Assembly (NCBI GenBank): GCA_027618255.1
Contig: JAQCFG010000010.1
Location: forward strand, 1-45,427
Length of the DNA: 45,427 nt
DNA from: Cyanobacteriota bacterium
Lineage (GTDB): Bacteria > Cyanobacteriota > Vampirovibrionia > LMEP-6097
Reading direction: 5' to 3'
Shown: one piece after another, positions 17,791 through 25,444 of the stretch
How the letters are laid out: each line of letters opens with the position of its first letter
How positions within the stretch are numbered: the first letter of the stretch is position 1
Notes under the pieces: generated by a model
The model's input: the letters and a program-made list of their open reading frames with translations, nothing else
What the model was told of the DNA's origin: nothing
Databases searched by the model: none
Made by a program: the position numbers and the translations under genes

Positions 17791-18312
17791 ATGCAGTTTT
17801 TTTTGATATTTATATTATTATTTCTCAGTTCTTGCCAGGTATCAGAACCTGTTTATAGACTGGTACATGCCAATGATGCTGATTCTTTTTATGTCACAGA
17901 CTATAATTGCCAGATTGATTGCCAGCGTCAAGAACTTAGATTGATTGGTATCGACGCTCCTGAGTATTCGCAAGATCCTTGGGGCAAAGCTGCTATGAAT
18001 TATGTAGTTGATCGAATTAAACCTGATACTATGATTTATTTAGAAAACGGACTCACTCCTATTGATAAATATGGTAGAAGGCTTGTTTTCTTTTCATACC
18101 TTAATGCCGATAAGCAAAGGGCGATGCTTCAATTGGACTTGCTTGAACATGGATTTGCTCAGTTATTTACCTTTGATAAGCGTCAAAAGTATCTTGACAG
18201 ATTCAAGTCAGCTGAATTAACAGCAAGATCTAAGCATCTCAATATTTGGGATACTAATAATGGTCTTGAGATGAGCCCATCTAAGTATAGACGCAAGCAA
18301 AAACACAAATAG
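17791..18312 (+). CDS. Staphylococcal-nuclease-like lipoprotein
   Basis: 173 residues. The lipoprotein signal MQFFLIFILLFLSSC has its lipobox Cys at 15, so the enzyme should sit outside the cytoplasmic membrane. The SNase fold is clear: metal-binding D29/D31, R50 before LIGIDAPEY with E58, and DKYGRR with R96. These match the D21, R35, E43 and R87 roles of the classical enzyme. It degrades DNA or RNA. It is divergent from the YhhQ gene with a 13-bp gap. The stop TAG is followed directly by a palindromic element. Confidence 0.92.
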   Translation: MQFFLIFILLFLSSCQVSEPVYRLVHANDADSFYVTDYNCQIDCQRQELRLIGIDAPEYSQDPWGKAAMNYVVDRIKPDTMIYLENGLTPIDKYGRRLVFFSYLNADKQRAMLQLDLLEHGFAQLFTFDKRQKYLDRFKSAELTARSKHLNIWDTNNGLEMSPSKYRRKQKHK

Positions 18313-18390
18313 ACCTAAGGTCACACTGAAAAACGAAGTTTTCTAGTTGAGTCTCTAAAAAAGCTTCTTAGGGTTCAGTGAATGTCTTGG
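18310..18390 (-). repeat. Palindromic TA element, variant F, copy 1 (short)
   Basis: Begins at the nuclease stop codon (TAGACC) and continues through cacactgaaaaacgaag, ttttctagttgag and an A6 run to a right end near gttcagtgaatgtc. It has the same architecture as the copy at 32900-33009 but with a shorter interior. The T-tract is on the minus strand, so it would not terminate the nuclease gene. The right boundary is approximate. Confidence 0.65.
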
Positions 18391-18513
18391 ATAGTGGTTG
18401 ATTCTAGGCGAGGCGTCATATTATGCATTTTCATAGATCCCTAATTAATACAATAGTTGTTAAGAAAGAACTTATCCTTTTCAACAATTAAAAATACTCG
18501 TTATAATAAAAAT

Positions 18514-19113
18514 ATGTCTGTATCCTTCAAACTTGAAGACAATTTTGCTGACCTCTATTCAACAACCAGCCTTGTGGAGATAGGAGTCGATATGCCACGT
18601 ATTATTCGTACTGTCGAAGCTATGAATGCTTCAAGTCAAGAGCTCTGTCCGCAAAATCTTGCTTACCAGCTTGGTATCCCCAAAGCCTTACTCTATCAGG
18701 ATCTTGAGATCCTTGAATATATTTACAAGAATCAAGAATCACTTGTAGGCGCTGATAAACTAATTGCAAACTTGATACAAAAAATCAAATTCAAAAACCG
18801 TCACATCACTCGATTAAAAAATCAGCTTCAAGATCACAGCAAAAATTCGGAGAGCTCTTTCAATGAAGGCTTTGTACAAGGTGCTGCTATCAGTTATCAG
18901 AAAAAACCTTCTAATACTGACTTAGCTAAAGAGGTTTGGGCACGGGGGACACTTTATTTATCTATTGACGATGAGCTTAATGCTCAGACTATAAAGTCTG
19001 CCTATAGACGTCTGGTGACCTTATTTCACCCTGATCAAAGTGCTAAAGATACTGCTGACTATCTCGATACCCTTAAAAAAGCTTATGATTTACTAATGAG
19101 CTTTTACTCTTAG
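18514..19113 (+). CDS. Protein with C-terminal J domain
   Basis: 199 residues from ATG 18514. A TATAAT (18502-18507) ends 6 nt before it; an upstream TTG would add 19 residues that overlap this promoter. The C-terminal 55 residues are a J domain (SIDDELNAQTIKSAYRRL, then HPD at 172-174), which stimulates DnaK ATPase. The N-terminal half has a helix-turn-helix-like segment (LCPQNLAYQLGIPKALLYQD). It is followed by a basic coiled-coil stretch. A C-terminal J domain without Gly/Phe or zinc regions points to a specialised co-chaperone, client unknown. Confidence 0.85.
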   Translation: MSVSFKLEDNFADLYSTTSLVEIGVDMPRIIRTVEAMNASSQELCPQNLAYQLGIPKALLYQDLEILEYIYKNQESLVGADKLIANLIQKIKFKNRHITRLKNQLQDHSKNSESSFNEGFVQGAAISYQKKPSNTDLAKEVWARGTLYLSIDDELNAQTIKSAYRRLVTLFHPDQSAKDTADYLDTLKKAYDLLMSFYS

Positions 19114-19166
19114 TACTTTTGAGTTAGAATAATCAAGCGTCTACCTTAAACGCCTTGATTTTACGT

Positions 19167-19254
19167 GCCGGTGTGGCGGAATCGGTAGACGCAACAGACT
19201 TAAAATCTGTTGGGATTTTTTCCCGTGCCAGTTCAAGTCTGGCCACCGGTACCA
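19167..19254 (+). tRNA. trnL-UAA: tRNA-Leu (UAA)
   Basis: The acceptor gccggtg pairs with caccggt, with CCA encoded at 19252-19254. The D arm contains tggcggaatcggtagacgc. The anticodon stem acaga/tctgt encloses loop cttaaaa with anticodon TAA. There is a long variable arm (tgggattttttccc) and a T arm with gttcaagtc. It is a complete class II tRNA. Many cyanobacterial tRNA-Leu(UAA) genes contain a group I intron in the anticodon loop; there is none here. A terminator follows. Confidence 0.97.
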
Positions 19255-19262
19255 TTATAAAA

Positions 19263-19296
19263 ACAAAACCCAGGCGCCGACCTGGGTTTTGTTTTT
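19263..19296 (+). terminator. Terminator of tRNA-Leu
   Basis: Arms acaaaacccagg and cctgggttttgt with loop cgccga, followed by T5. It directly follows the tRNA. Confidence 0.9.
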
Positions 19297-19299
19297 ACA

Positions 19300-19465
19300 T
19301 GATAGCTATGACTAGACTATATGACTTCTAGTCTCAAGCATGGTTGTGGGAAGACTTGTGTTTATCATTCCATACTGTGACCCACGCTGCTGGCGAAACC
19401 AGCGCCGGTACCATGAGCATCCTTATGACAAGCAAAAAAGATCTTAAGAGTGATCTTTTTGTGGG
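19300..19465 (+). ncRNA. Candidate small structured RNA
   Basis: No ORF. A region bounded by the tRNA terminator and another intrinsic terminator contains a stem gtggg/cccac (about 19350 and 19380), a strong hairpin gctgg-cgaaa-ccagc (near 19387-19402), and a short palindrome gactag...ctagtc (about 19311-19335). A terminator then follows (aaaaagatc / gatcttttt, about 19434-19461). A TTTACA/CTATAT pair near 19294 and 19318 could be a promoter. No known RNA family is recognised. Confidence 0.35.
19434..19461 (+). terminator. Intrinsic terminator ending the candidate small RNA
   Basis: Stem aaaaagatc / gatcttttt with an 8-base loop (ttaagagt) and a final T-run. It could work in either direction. 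No protein gene ends here; the preceding gene is the tRNA, which has its own terminator. Confidence 0.65.
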
Positions 19466-19486
19466 TATGTGGTTTTAGTATCCCCA

Positions 19487-19529
19487 ATTTTAAAGCGACA
19501 TCACTAGCAAAACGGGTTGTGCAGGATGT
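19487..19529 (+). repeat. Right half of a palindromic TA element
   Basis: The segment aaagcgacatcactagcaaa continues to gttgtgcaggatgtc and is followed by TA (19530-19531). It matches the right half of the full element at 20211-20318. The left half is missing or too changed to see. Confidence 0.8.
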
Positions 19530-19585
19530 CTATTAAGTGAATTGCGTAGACCTGTCCCTTATTTTTTCTGTTCTATAATTAATTA

Positions 19586-20035
19586 ATGAACAAAACAAGA
19601 TTTTTTTCAAGCTTTATTCTGACTTTCTGGTTAGGTATGATTTGTGGAGTTTCTTTTTTTGCTACACCAATTAAGTTTCTAGTGCCAGGCTTGTCTAGGG
19701 AACTAGCTTTGCAACTTGGTGATTTAAGCTTTAGATATCTTAATTATATTGAGTGGTTGTTAGTTGTTTGCTTATTTTTTGTTCTTCTTAACTATATTCA
19801 GGTCAATTTTGTCAAACTACTCTTGATCGTTTTATTTTCTATACTTCTTCTTGATAGCTTCTATTTATTACCTGCTTTGCACAGTTACGTTGTTGCATTG
19901 TCGAGTCCGGAAGGACAAGTTAGTTTGGCTATGGATATTAGTTTTTATCATCGTTTTTATGTTTTAGCTGAATTTACCAAAGTGTTGATTCAGTTGTTTC
20001 TATTGTTTCAGCTTAATAATAGGATACGACCCTGA
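19586..20035 (+). CDS. Four-helix membrane protein (DUF4149-like)
   Basis: 149 residues with four hydrophobic helices (about 8-32, 53-70, 74-96, 124-145). FWLGMICGVSFFATPIKF at the start and the late FYHRFYVLAEFTKVL segment resemble DUF4149 integral membrane proteins of unknown function; the match is by eye. A TATAAT (19574-19579) ends 6 nt before the ATG, predicting a leaderless message. The gene stands alone between repeats. Confidence 0.7.
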   Translation: MNKTRFFSSFILTFWLGMICGVSFFATPIKFLVPGLSRELALQLGDLSFRYLNYIEWLLVVCLFFVLLNYIQVNFVKLLLIVLFSILLLDSFYLLPALHSYVVALSSPEGQVSLAMDISFYHRFYVLAEFTKVLIQLFLLFQLNNRIRP

Positions 20036-20039
20036 TATG

Positions 20040-20210
20040 CTAGCTAACAAAAGTCACTGCAGCATCATTTAATTCAATAATGCCTTCAGAGCAACTTTCA
20101 TTAGCGAGTTTCTCAATTTTGAGTGATTGCTTGCTGACAAGTTCAATTGCAATAACATGACTCGCTGCTTCTTCTGTTTGTGGATATCGATCTTCAACTT
20201 CATAACAATA
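20040..20210 (-). pseudogene. Truncated gene remnant next to a palindromic element
   Basis: A 56-codon open stretch on the minus strand (tag at 20042-20040) reads like protein: YCYEVEDRYPQTEEAASHVI and onward to NDAAVTFVS. It has no start codon of its own, and its N-terminal side ends exactly at the TA (20209-20210) where the element at 20211-20318 begins. It is best read as the C-terminal remnant of a gene cut off at the element. Family unknown. Confidence 0.45.
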
Positions 20211-20318
20211 GACTTACTGCAAAAGTCGGAATTATTCTTAAAGCAAACGCAACATTCGTTGCGGTTGCTACCTTTTTTAAAGCGACATCACTAGCAAAAC
20301 GGGGTTTTGCAGGATGTC
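20211..20318 (+). repeat. Full-length palindromic TA element, type B (108 bp)
   Basis: TA on both sides (20209-20210, 20319-20320). The left end gacttactgcaaaagtcgg and right end gttttgcaggatgtc are inverted repeats. An inner stem-loop (gcaacattcgttgc within longer arms) is followed by T6. The interior matches the elements at 24261 and 34468 (inverted), and the right end matches the type A copies, so it links the two types. Confidence 0.9.
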
Positions 20319-20552
20319 TAATAAATATTGCCATCAAATGATTATTGCAATGCAGGCTCTTACTGCATTTGTCGGCTATCTAGGCACCATCACAATAGAT
20401 TGTAGCTTTGCAATTCCATTTATTCTTATGATTAGCATTGCTAGTCTAATTGGTTCATTTTTAGTAATAAAATAGACCAAGAATTACTTAAGATGATTTT
20501 TGCCTGGTTATTACTGCTAGTTTCAGCTGGGATGACGTTGAGTTTGTTTTGA
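20319..20552 (+). pseudogene. TauE/SafE-like permease remnant
   Basis: Two frames together look like the C-terminal end of a TauE/SafE-family membrane permease: MQALTAFVGYLGTITIDCSF plus a GS-containing helix up to TAG near 20475. The sequence then resumes in another frame as QELLKMIFAWLLLLVSAGMT, ending TGA at 20552. The 5' part is missing; the reading starts at the edge of the element. It is a truncated and frameshifted remnant. The family call is by eye. Confidence 0.5.
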
Positions 20553-20576
20553 CTTATTTTTTTTCAGTGATAATAT
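20549..20576 (+). promoter_or_regulatory. Promoter of the M48 protease gene
   Basis: TTGACT (20549-20554), 16-bp spacer, TAATAT (20571-20576), ending 6 nt before the ATG at 20583. This is a good sigma-70-type promoter and implies a leaderless transcript. Confidence 0.6.
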
Positions 20577-20582
20577 CAAATT

Positions 20583-21194
20583 ATGAACAGATTATTTTTG
20601 ATTTCTTTGATTTTATTAATGGGCTCAGTGGTATCAGCTGATTACCAAACTGAAGTACAAGAACTTCTAAACAAGTTTGTTGTTAGCATTGATAAAGACC
20701 CCAAACAATATTCTATTATTGTTGAAGAGAATGAAAAAATTAATGCCTATGCAAGTATGGGCAAAAAAATTGTCGTCTACACAGGACTTATCAAAGAGCT
20801 AGAAAATGAATCAGCACTTGCAATGGTGGTTGCTCATGAGCTTGGACACATAGAAGAGCGTCATATGATCAATGGTATGGCAAGGCAAGGGTTCTTCGCT
20901 ATCTTGCGTCGTTTGTTTAGCAGTAAACCTAATGCTCTACAAGTCTATGACGGAGTTACTTATATGGGTGGTTTACACTATAGCCGTGGAGCGGAAAAAG
21001 AGGCTGATGTTTTTGCAATTGATTTAATGAATAAGTTATATTGTAATGAATCTGGTAAATTAGAGTTCTTTGAAAAGAATTCAGCTAATCAAAAAGCAAC
21101 CAAGATTGATGAGTATTTTAGTACTCATCCACTGTCTAGCACTCGTCTAGAATACCTAAATACTCTAATTATTGAAGCTGGTTGTATTGTTTAG
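20583..21194 (+). CDS. Secreted M48 family metalloprotease
   Basis: 203 residues. Residues 1-19 are a signal peptide ending SVVSA-D. The zinc motif HELGH is at 85-89 (ligands H85 and H89, catalytic E86), and the third ligand is E140 in RGAEKEADVFAIDLM. The late THPLSSTRLEYL segment is typical of the M48C/BepA-YcaL-Oma1 type. It probably works in the periplasm on misfolded envelope proteins. It is short, with no TPR domain or other extension. Confidence 0.92.
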   Translation: MNRLFLISLILLMGSVVSADYQTEVQELLNKFVVSIDKDPKQYSIIVEENEKINAYASMGKKIVVYTGLIKELENESALAMVVAHELGHIEERHMINGMARQGFFAILRRLFSSKPNALQVYDGVTYMGGLHYSRGAEKEADVFAIDLMNKLYCNESGKLEFFEKNSANQKATKIDEYFSTHPLSSTRLEYLNTLIIEAGCIV

Positions 21195-21217
21195 CTTGCT
21201 CTCAACTTTATTCTGAG

Positions 21218-21289
21218 CTGCGCGATGAACTGACATCTAGTCGGTGCCCGCAGGGTCAAAATTTGCGTAGATAGCTCGCCAGCTTTGCT
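21218..21289 (+). repeat. Dispersed repeat C, copy 1
   Basis: About 72 bp beginning ctgcgcgatgaac and containing gtcaaaatttgcgtagata followed by gctcgccagctttgc. It recurs at 26566-26636 with small differences. It could be the left part of a longer palindromic unit, since gaactgacatc here and agtgtcatttc near 21382-21392 are roughly inverted. A small hairpin ggtccgaaggacc lies at about 21352-21364. Confidence 0.75.
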
Positions 21290-21436
21290 GAGAGGAATAT
21301 CACGGTTGTGAGAAAACCCTTATCATTCAATCTTAAGCATGTCCCGTGATAGGTCCGAAGGACCTCGCAATTTTAGGCGGAGTGTCATTTCTACAATAGA
21401 CCTAATTGATAACAAAATAGGTTAAAATAAGATAAC

Positions 21437-22690
21437 TTGGCAACTATTCCTACTAATTTTAAACCTGGATTTATCAGAGCAAATCATAATTCATCAAGCG
21501 GTGTAGTTAGTCCTTCACTTCGTATCTCACAGAGTTCTCGCAAAATAACTGATAGCAAGAGACCATTTGGTTACAATTTGAAACACTGGCACTCATCATC
21601 TAAAACTGCTGCAAATCAATTAGCCATACCAACTCCTAATGTTTTTTACGGCAGTGCAAAACCCAATGCAAGAAGGCAGGTCACAGTTGAGCCAGAACTT
21701 GTTGTCATGGCTGATCCTCTAGTTGATGCTTTGCTCAATAAACTTCAAGCACAAAACTATTTCCAAGATATGGACAATAATGCTCAAATAGAATTATTGA
21801 TTTGGTTTGATAATTTAGTTAGTCAAGAGACTGATTTAACTAGAACAATTGATCTTGGTTTTTCTAAGAATGCCACCTTGATTCCTATTTCTATAACACC
21901 ATTTGAGTGGTTTGATTTATTAATTACCAATTTTCATAGTGATGAGCAAAAGCTGCAAATCTATGGATTGAAATCCATAGATGAAAAAAAGAAATCTCAA
22001 ATTAATCCACAAGATCTTTCATATACTAGAGGCATTTTTTTTGAACAACGTTTTGATTTAGTTGCTTCTATACTTAAGTTTCTTGGATTCATCGAGAAAT
22101 TCGAATCATTTGATAAAAGCCATTGGCAGGATAGAGCTGGTGTTGACAAATTTATTCATTTTAAAGTTGATGACAGGATTTATGGTTTACCTATCCAGCT
22201 CAAGCCCACTGTTGAAGCAGCAAAATCTTTTTCTAGACAAATAATTACCACCAGAATTAAACAATTAGATACTACAACAAGTTGCTTGATCCCCAGCAAA
22301 ATTGATGAATATATATTATGGCAAATACTATCTGGAATTAGGACAAAGCCAAAGCAGGATTTTACTGGTGACGAGCCTGATATCACTGCAAAACGCAAAA
22401 ATATTTTAACTTTGCCTATGCAAGAGTTTTCTATTGAGTATTTAATTAAGTTCTTTTCAGGCTTAGTTAAGCTTGATTCCTCTATCTGCCCTGCCACGAA
22501 ATTACGTAAGAGTGCTTCTGATGGTCATTCATCTATGACTATAAGTTTGAATAGTTCAGCTTCGTCGCTCCAGGAGCAACAAGTGAAGCTACTAAACACA
22601 AACGACTATGATGATTTAAAATCGGAATCTGTAAAACAAAGGGTTTTCGGTGAATTATATATCAGAGCTATCAATCCTAAATCATTTTAG
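21437..22690 (+). CDS. Hypothetical protein, possible PD-(D/E)XK nuclease-like core
   Basis: 417 residues from TTG 21437 (a TAAAAT lies 7 nt upstream). The first 95 residues are basic and probably disordered. Residues 95-300 are folded. RAGVDKFIHFKVDDRIYGLP with Asp237, followed by QLK (254-256), resembles the Asp...(E/Q)-x-Lys signature of restriction-endonuclease-like folds, preceded by a helix with FEQRF. This is a pattern match only. The C-terminal 60 residues are Ser-rich. The next gene is 41 bp away and also unknown. Confidence 0.65.
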   Translation: MATIPTNFKPGFIRANHNSSSGVVSPSLRISQSSRKITDSKRPFGYNLKHWHSSSKTAANQLAIPTPNVFYGSAKPNARRQVTVEPELVVMADPLVDALLNKLQAQNYFQDMDNNAQIELLIWFDNLVSQETDLTRTIDLGFSKNATLIPISITPFEWFDLLITNFHSDEQKLQIYGLKSIDEKKKSQINPQDLSYTRGIFFEQRFDLVASILKFLGFIEKFESFDKSHWQDRAGVDKFIHFKVDDRIYGLPIQLKPTVEAAKSFSRQIITTRIKQLDTTTSCLIPSKIDEYILWQILSGIRTKPKQDFTGDEPDITAKRKNILTLPMQEFSIEYLIKFFSGLVKLDSSICPATKLRKSASDGHSSMTISLNSSASSLQEQQVKLLNTNDYDDLKSESVKQRVFGELYIRAINPKSF

Positions 22691-22731
22691 ATTTTGATTT
22701 TATGACAACCCTACTTGATTATTGTTAAAAT

Positions 22732-23727
22732 ATGAATGTGAAAAAGGGCTATTCTATTACTACTCATGCAGGTTTGATTGCAAATGCTTTATGGCAAAAT
22801 CCGGAACTTGCCTTTGCCGGTTATCCTGATTCCCTTAAGTTTTTTGATAAATTATTTGGTCCTGATGATTTTGATGCTAGACATAAGATGTTTTTGGATC
22901 AATGTTCTCTTCTTGCAGAAAGGCATGCTGCAAGACAAGAACAAGAACTACTTTCTAAAACGACTGCTGCATTAGGTCTGCCAGATTACTTAGTTAGTGA
23001 GAAAGTGCACCCTTTGACAGTTGCTAGGTCATTGAGAGCCAAAGGCATTAAAGCCCAAGGCATTAAAGTAAAGAAAAGACCAGTCTTGCTACATAAGCCG
23101 AGTGTTAACAAAGTTAAAACGAAAACTCAACTTGAACCTAAAACGAGATTGGAGTTTAAATTACATACTCAAGCTAGCGGAGCTAAAGCTGTTAGATTTT
23201 CTAAATCACATATCTTTGGCATGGTTGTTGCAAAGCAAATCAATGAACTGATTGCAGCGACTAAAGATGAGCAAGAGCTTAGAGCTGTTGCTCGCTTATT
23301 GATAAAATATTTTCATCCCAAACTAATTAAAGAGTTAGTAAAGCAATTTGGCTTTGACAATTCAACAGATTCAATGCACAAAATTACTCATTCAAAATCA
23401 TTGCCTTTTGATGATTATAATTCTAATTCTTCTGATACACTTCAATTGATTAAATTATCTACCCTTGTACAAAGTCATATTAATGATCTTTCATTGGATT
23501 CTTCTTCTAGGATCAAAGAAGCATTAGCACAAGACTTCAGAGAGGCTTTTGCTAGCAAGATTGGCAGAGCTTTTGCTCGTTCTCTTTTTGCTGAACTCAA
23601 TATCAAAGAGAATATTCCACAACAAGGTATCTTAAAACAAGAGTTGAATTACTTTCTGCGTGTTTTTATGAAGATAAAAATAAACATAGACCAAAGCCGC
23701 TTATTGAACGTAATCTTGTGCTATTAA
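22732..23727 (+). CDS. Hypothetical protein, frameshifted near its 3' end
   Basis: 331 residues as read, family unknown. It is rich in basic residues, with a short internal repeat AKGIKAQGIKVKKR (about 104-117). Mostly helical segments follow. After LNYFLRVF the reading becomes unlike the rest, while another frame continues as YEDKNKHRPKPLIERNLVLL up to TAA at 23819. Adding one T to the T-tract at 23664-23668 would restore a 362-residue protein. It is either a real frameshift mutation, a sequencing slip, or slippage during expression. It may pair with the gene at 21437. Confidence 0.65.
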   Translation: MNVKKGYSITTHAGLIANALWQNPELAFAGYPDSLKFFDKLFGPDDFDARHKMFLDQCSLLAERHAARQEQELLSKTTAALGLPDYLVSEKVHPLTVARSLRAKGIKAQGIKVKKRPVLLHKPSVNKVKTKTQLEPKTRLEFKLHTQASGAKAVRFSKSHIFGMVVAKQINELIAATKDEQELRAVARLLIKYFHPKLIKELVKQFGFDNSTDSMHKITHSKSLPFDDYNSNSSDTLQLIKLSTLVQSHINDLSLDSSSRIKEALAQDFREAFASKIGRAFARSLFAELNIKENIPQQGILKQELNYFLRVFMKIKINIDQSRLLNVILCY

Positions 23728-23839
23728 AAAAAGAACTAGATAATCAAATAAAAAAACCATCAACCAAGCCTTTTGAGAGAGAATTTTATGCTCATGCCTT
23801 GAATTCCATGGTTGCATAATTATCTGTTAGATTTGTAAT

Positions 23840-24250
23840 ATGTCTCAAGAGATAATCAAGTTTGAAGTAGTCGCAGCTATCATAATCAAAGACCGCAAGG
23901 TTTTAATGTGCCGCTCGCGTGGCAATGAGCTTTATTATTGCCCAGGCGGCAAGCTTGAACCGGGTGAAACAGAGTTTGATGCAATAATTCGTGAGTGCAA
24001 AGAAGAGCTTGATATAGATCTAATTTATGGATCAATTAAAAAATATTCACGATTTGAAGCTGATGCTTATGGCTTCACGCAGCCGCGAATTGTGGTGATG
24101 AATTGTTACCAGTTTGAATACACTGGTGAGATTAAAGCAAGCGCTGAGATTGATGATATTTTTTGGGCTTCATCAATGGATAGTGAGAGGCTTGCACCTG
24201 CTGCAAGGGTTTTGCTTGAGCAATTAGTCAGAGATTCTTTAGTGCTTTGA
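23840..24250 (+). CDS. Nudix hydrolase
   Basis: 136 residues, one Nudix domain. The box is GGKLEPGETEFDAIIRECKE (from G36), giving G37-x5-E43-x7-R51-E52-x2-E55-E56. The Gly near its end is Asp58. It hydrolyses a nucleoside diphosphate derivative; the substrate cannot be read, although oxidised nucleotides or nucleotide sugars are usual. It lies 20 bp after the restored end of the preceding gene, with TTAGAT as a poor -10 close to the ATG. A type B palindromic element follows. Confidence 0.9.
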   Translation: MSQEIIKFEVVAAIIIKDRKVLMCRSRGNELYYCPGGKLEPGETEFDAIIRECKEELDIDLIYGSIKKYSRFEADAYGFTQPRIVVMNCYQFEYTGEIKASAEIDDIFWASSMDSERLAPAARVLLEQLVRDSLVL

Positions 24251-24260
24251 TTTCTTCGTA

Positions 24261-24335
24261 GACTTATTGCTCCAAAAGGTAGCAACCGCGCTGAATGCGC
24301 GTGTTGCCTTTGGAGATAATTCTGACTTTCAAAAC
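24261..24335 (-). repeat. Palindromic TA element, type B, internally shortened
   Basis: Flanked by TA at 24259-24260 and 24336-24337. The interior ggtagcaaccgcgctgaatg and gcgtgttgcctttggag matches the 34468 copy. On the minus strand the stem ggcaacacgcg...cgcggttgc is followed by a short T-run, so it could terminate the minus-strand gene ending at 24335. The right TA is inside that gene's TAG stop codon. Confidence 0.85.
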
Positions 24336-25165
24336 TACTTAAATCTAACAATATTTTCTGGTTGGATCGTGAATTCTCTTCTTTTAGCATCCTTTGCTAC
24401 TGTTTTATGTATTTGAGTGATAAAGTTACCTTTTCCTTTAGCCCTAGGATCATTATTCTGATTTGCTTTCACATGGACTTTAATTGCCGTCTTTTTCTCA
24501 GATCCAGTTGCATTATTCAGGCTTGCTGTTGTTCCTATTACTACAGCTTCTCTCTCTCCATTGCTTTCAAGATGATTAGCTCCTGTTATTGCACGTGCCT
24601 GACTTATTATGATTCTGCTATCTTTAGGATATAGTCCGTTTAATAGTGCTTTTGATAAGCCTTTACTTTCGTTATATGTGTTTGTTGTATTAGTTGCTTT
24701 ATCTAGTTTTTTTAATAGCTGAAGGTCATGTTCTATAGATGTTAAATCTATATTCTTGTTCTTGTTATAAAAAGCTCTTACTGTATCAAGATCAAGTTTT
24801 TGTTTAGTTTTGATGATATTTGATTGATTGATCAAGTCTGTAAGTTCAGTTAACTCTATTGTTCCATCCTTGATCTTTGCTGCTTCACCAAGCTTGCGAG
24901 CTATCAGCTGATTAATCTTGGATTTCGTTTGTTTGCTAAGTTCATTTTCTTTATAACCCAGCTCCAGCGCTTTTCTTAATTCTTCTTGTGTTGGTATTTC
25001 AATTGCTACTAAAGATTTTCTTGCTCTAGTATGTAATATGCCAATTTGCACTGAGTGTATCCCAAGTGACGGCCTATTTATTTGATCTGATTTACGATTT
25101 CCACCATTTGAAGGCATCCTTCCCTCTGCTGGTATATATCTTGTACTAAAATATTTTTCATGCAT
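24335..25165 (-). CDS. Hypothetical protein (276 aa)
   Basis: Not recognised. The ATG at 25165 is preferred over an upstream TTG (25201) because a TATTAT on the minus strand (25173-25178) ends 7 nt before it. The N-terminal 45 residues are basic and likely disordered. The middle (IPTQEELRKALELGYKENEL and on) is helical. The C-terminal 80 residues look like a mixed domain with ITGANHLESNGEREAVVIGT. The C-terminus is Lys/Arg-rich. Its TAG stop lies on the boundary of a palindromic element. Confidence 0.65.
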   Translation of the reverse strand: MHEKYFSTRYIPAEGRMPSNGGNRKSDQINRPSLGIHSVQIGILHTRARKSLVAIEIPTQEELRKALELGYKENELSKQTKSKINQLIARKLGEAAKIKDGTIELTELTDLINQSNIIKTKQKLDLDTVRAFYNKNKNIDLTSIEHDLQLLKKLDKATNTTNTYNESKGLSKALLNGLYPKDSRIIISQARAITGANHLESNGEREAVVIGTTASLNNATGSEKKTAIKVHVKANQNNDPRAKGKGNFITQIHKTVAKDAKRREFTIQPENIVRFK

Positions 25166-25444
25166 GCTCCAAATAATAGCCCAGCGTCGCACGATTATCA
25201 ACGAAATTAAGCTTTATATCATTTATATCCCAAGATTAACATTAATTAATCCGTAATACTAATCTTAAGACATGATTAAGATGTACAATAGTATACCCTC
25301 TCCCGGAACGAATCTGGTTAGAATTACTACTATATATAAAGATTAGTACGCAATATGGCTCAGTTGAGCAAAATTTATTACACGCGGGCCACTCAATCTA
25401 ATATCAAAGACTAGAACCAATTAACTTTATATAAAGGAGAGTGT

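Noticed and set aside
19405-19414. Ten bases (ccggtaccat) shared with the 3' end of tRNA-Leu (19247-19256) as a possible attachment-site duplication
   Set aside because: Too short to distinguish from chance. No integrase or island-like content lies between.
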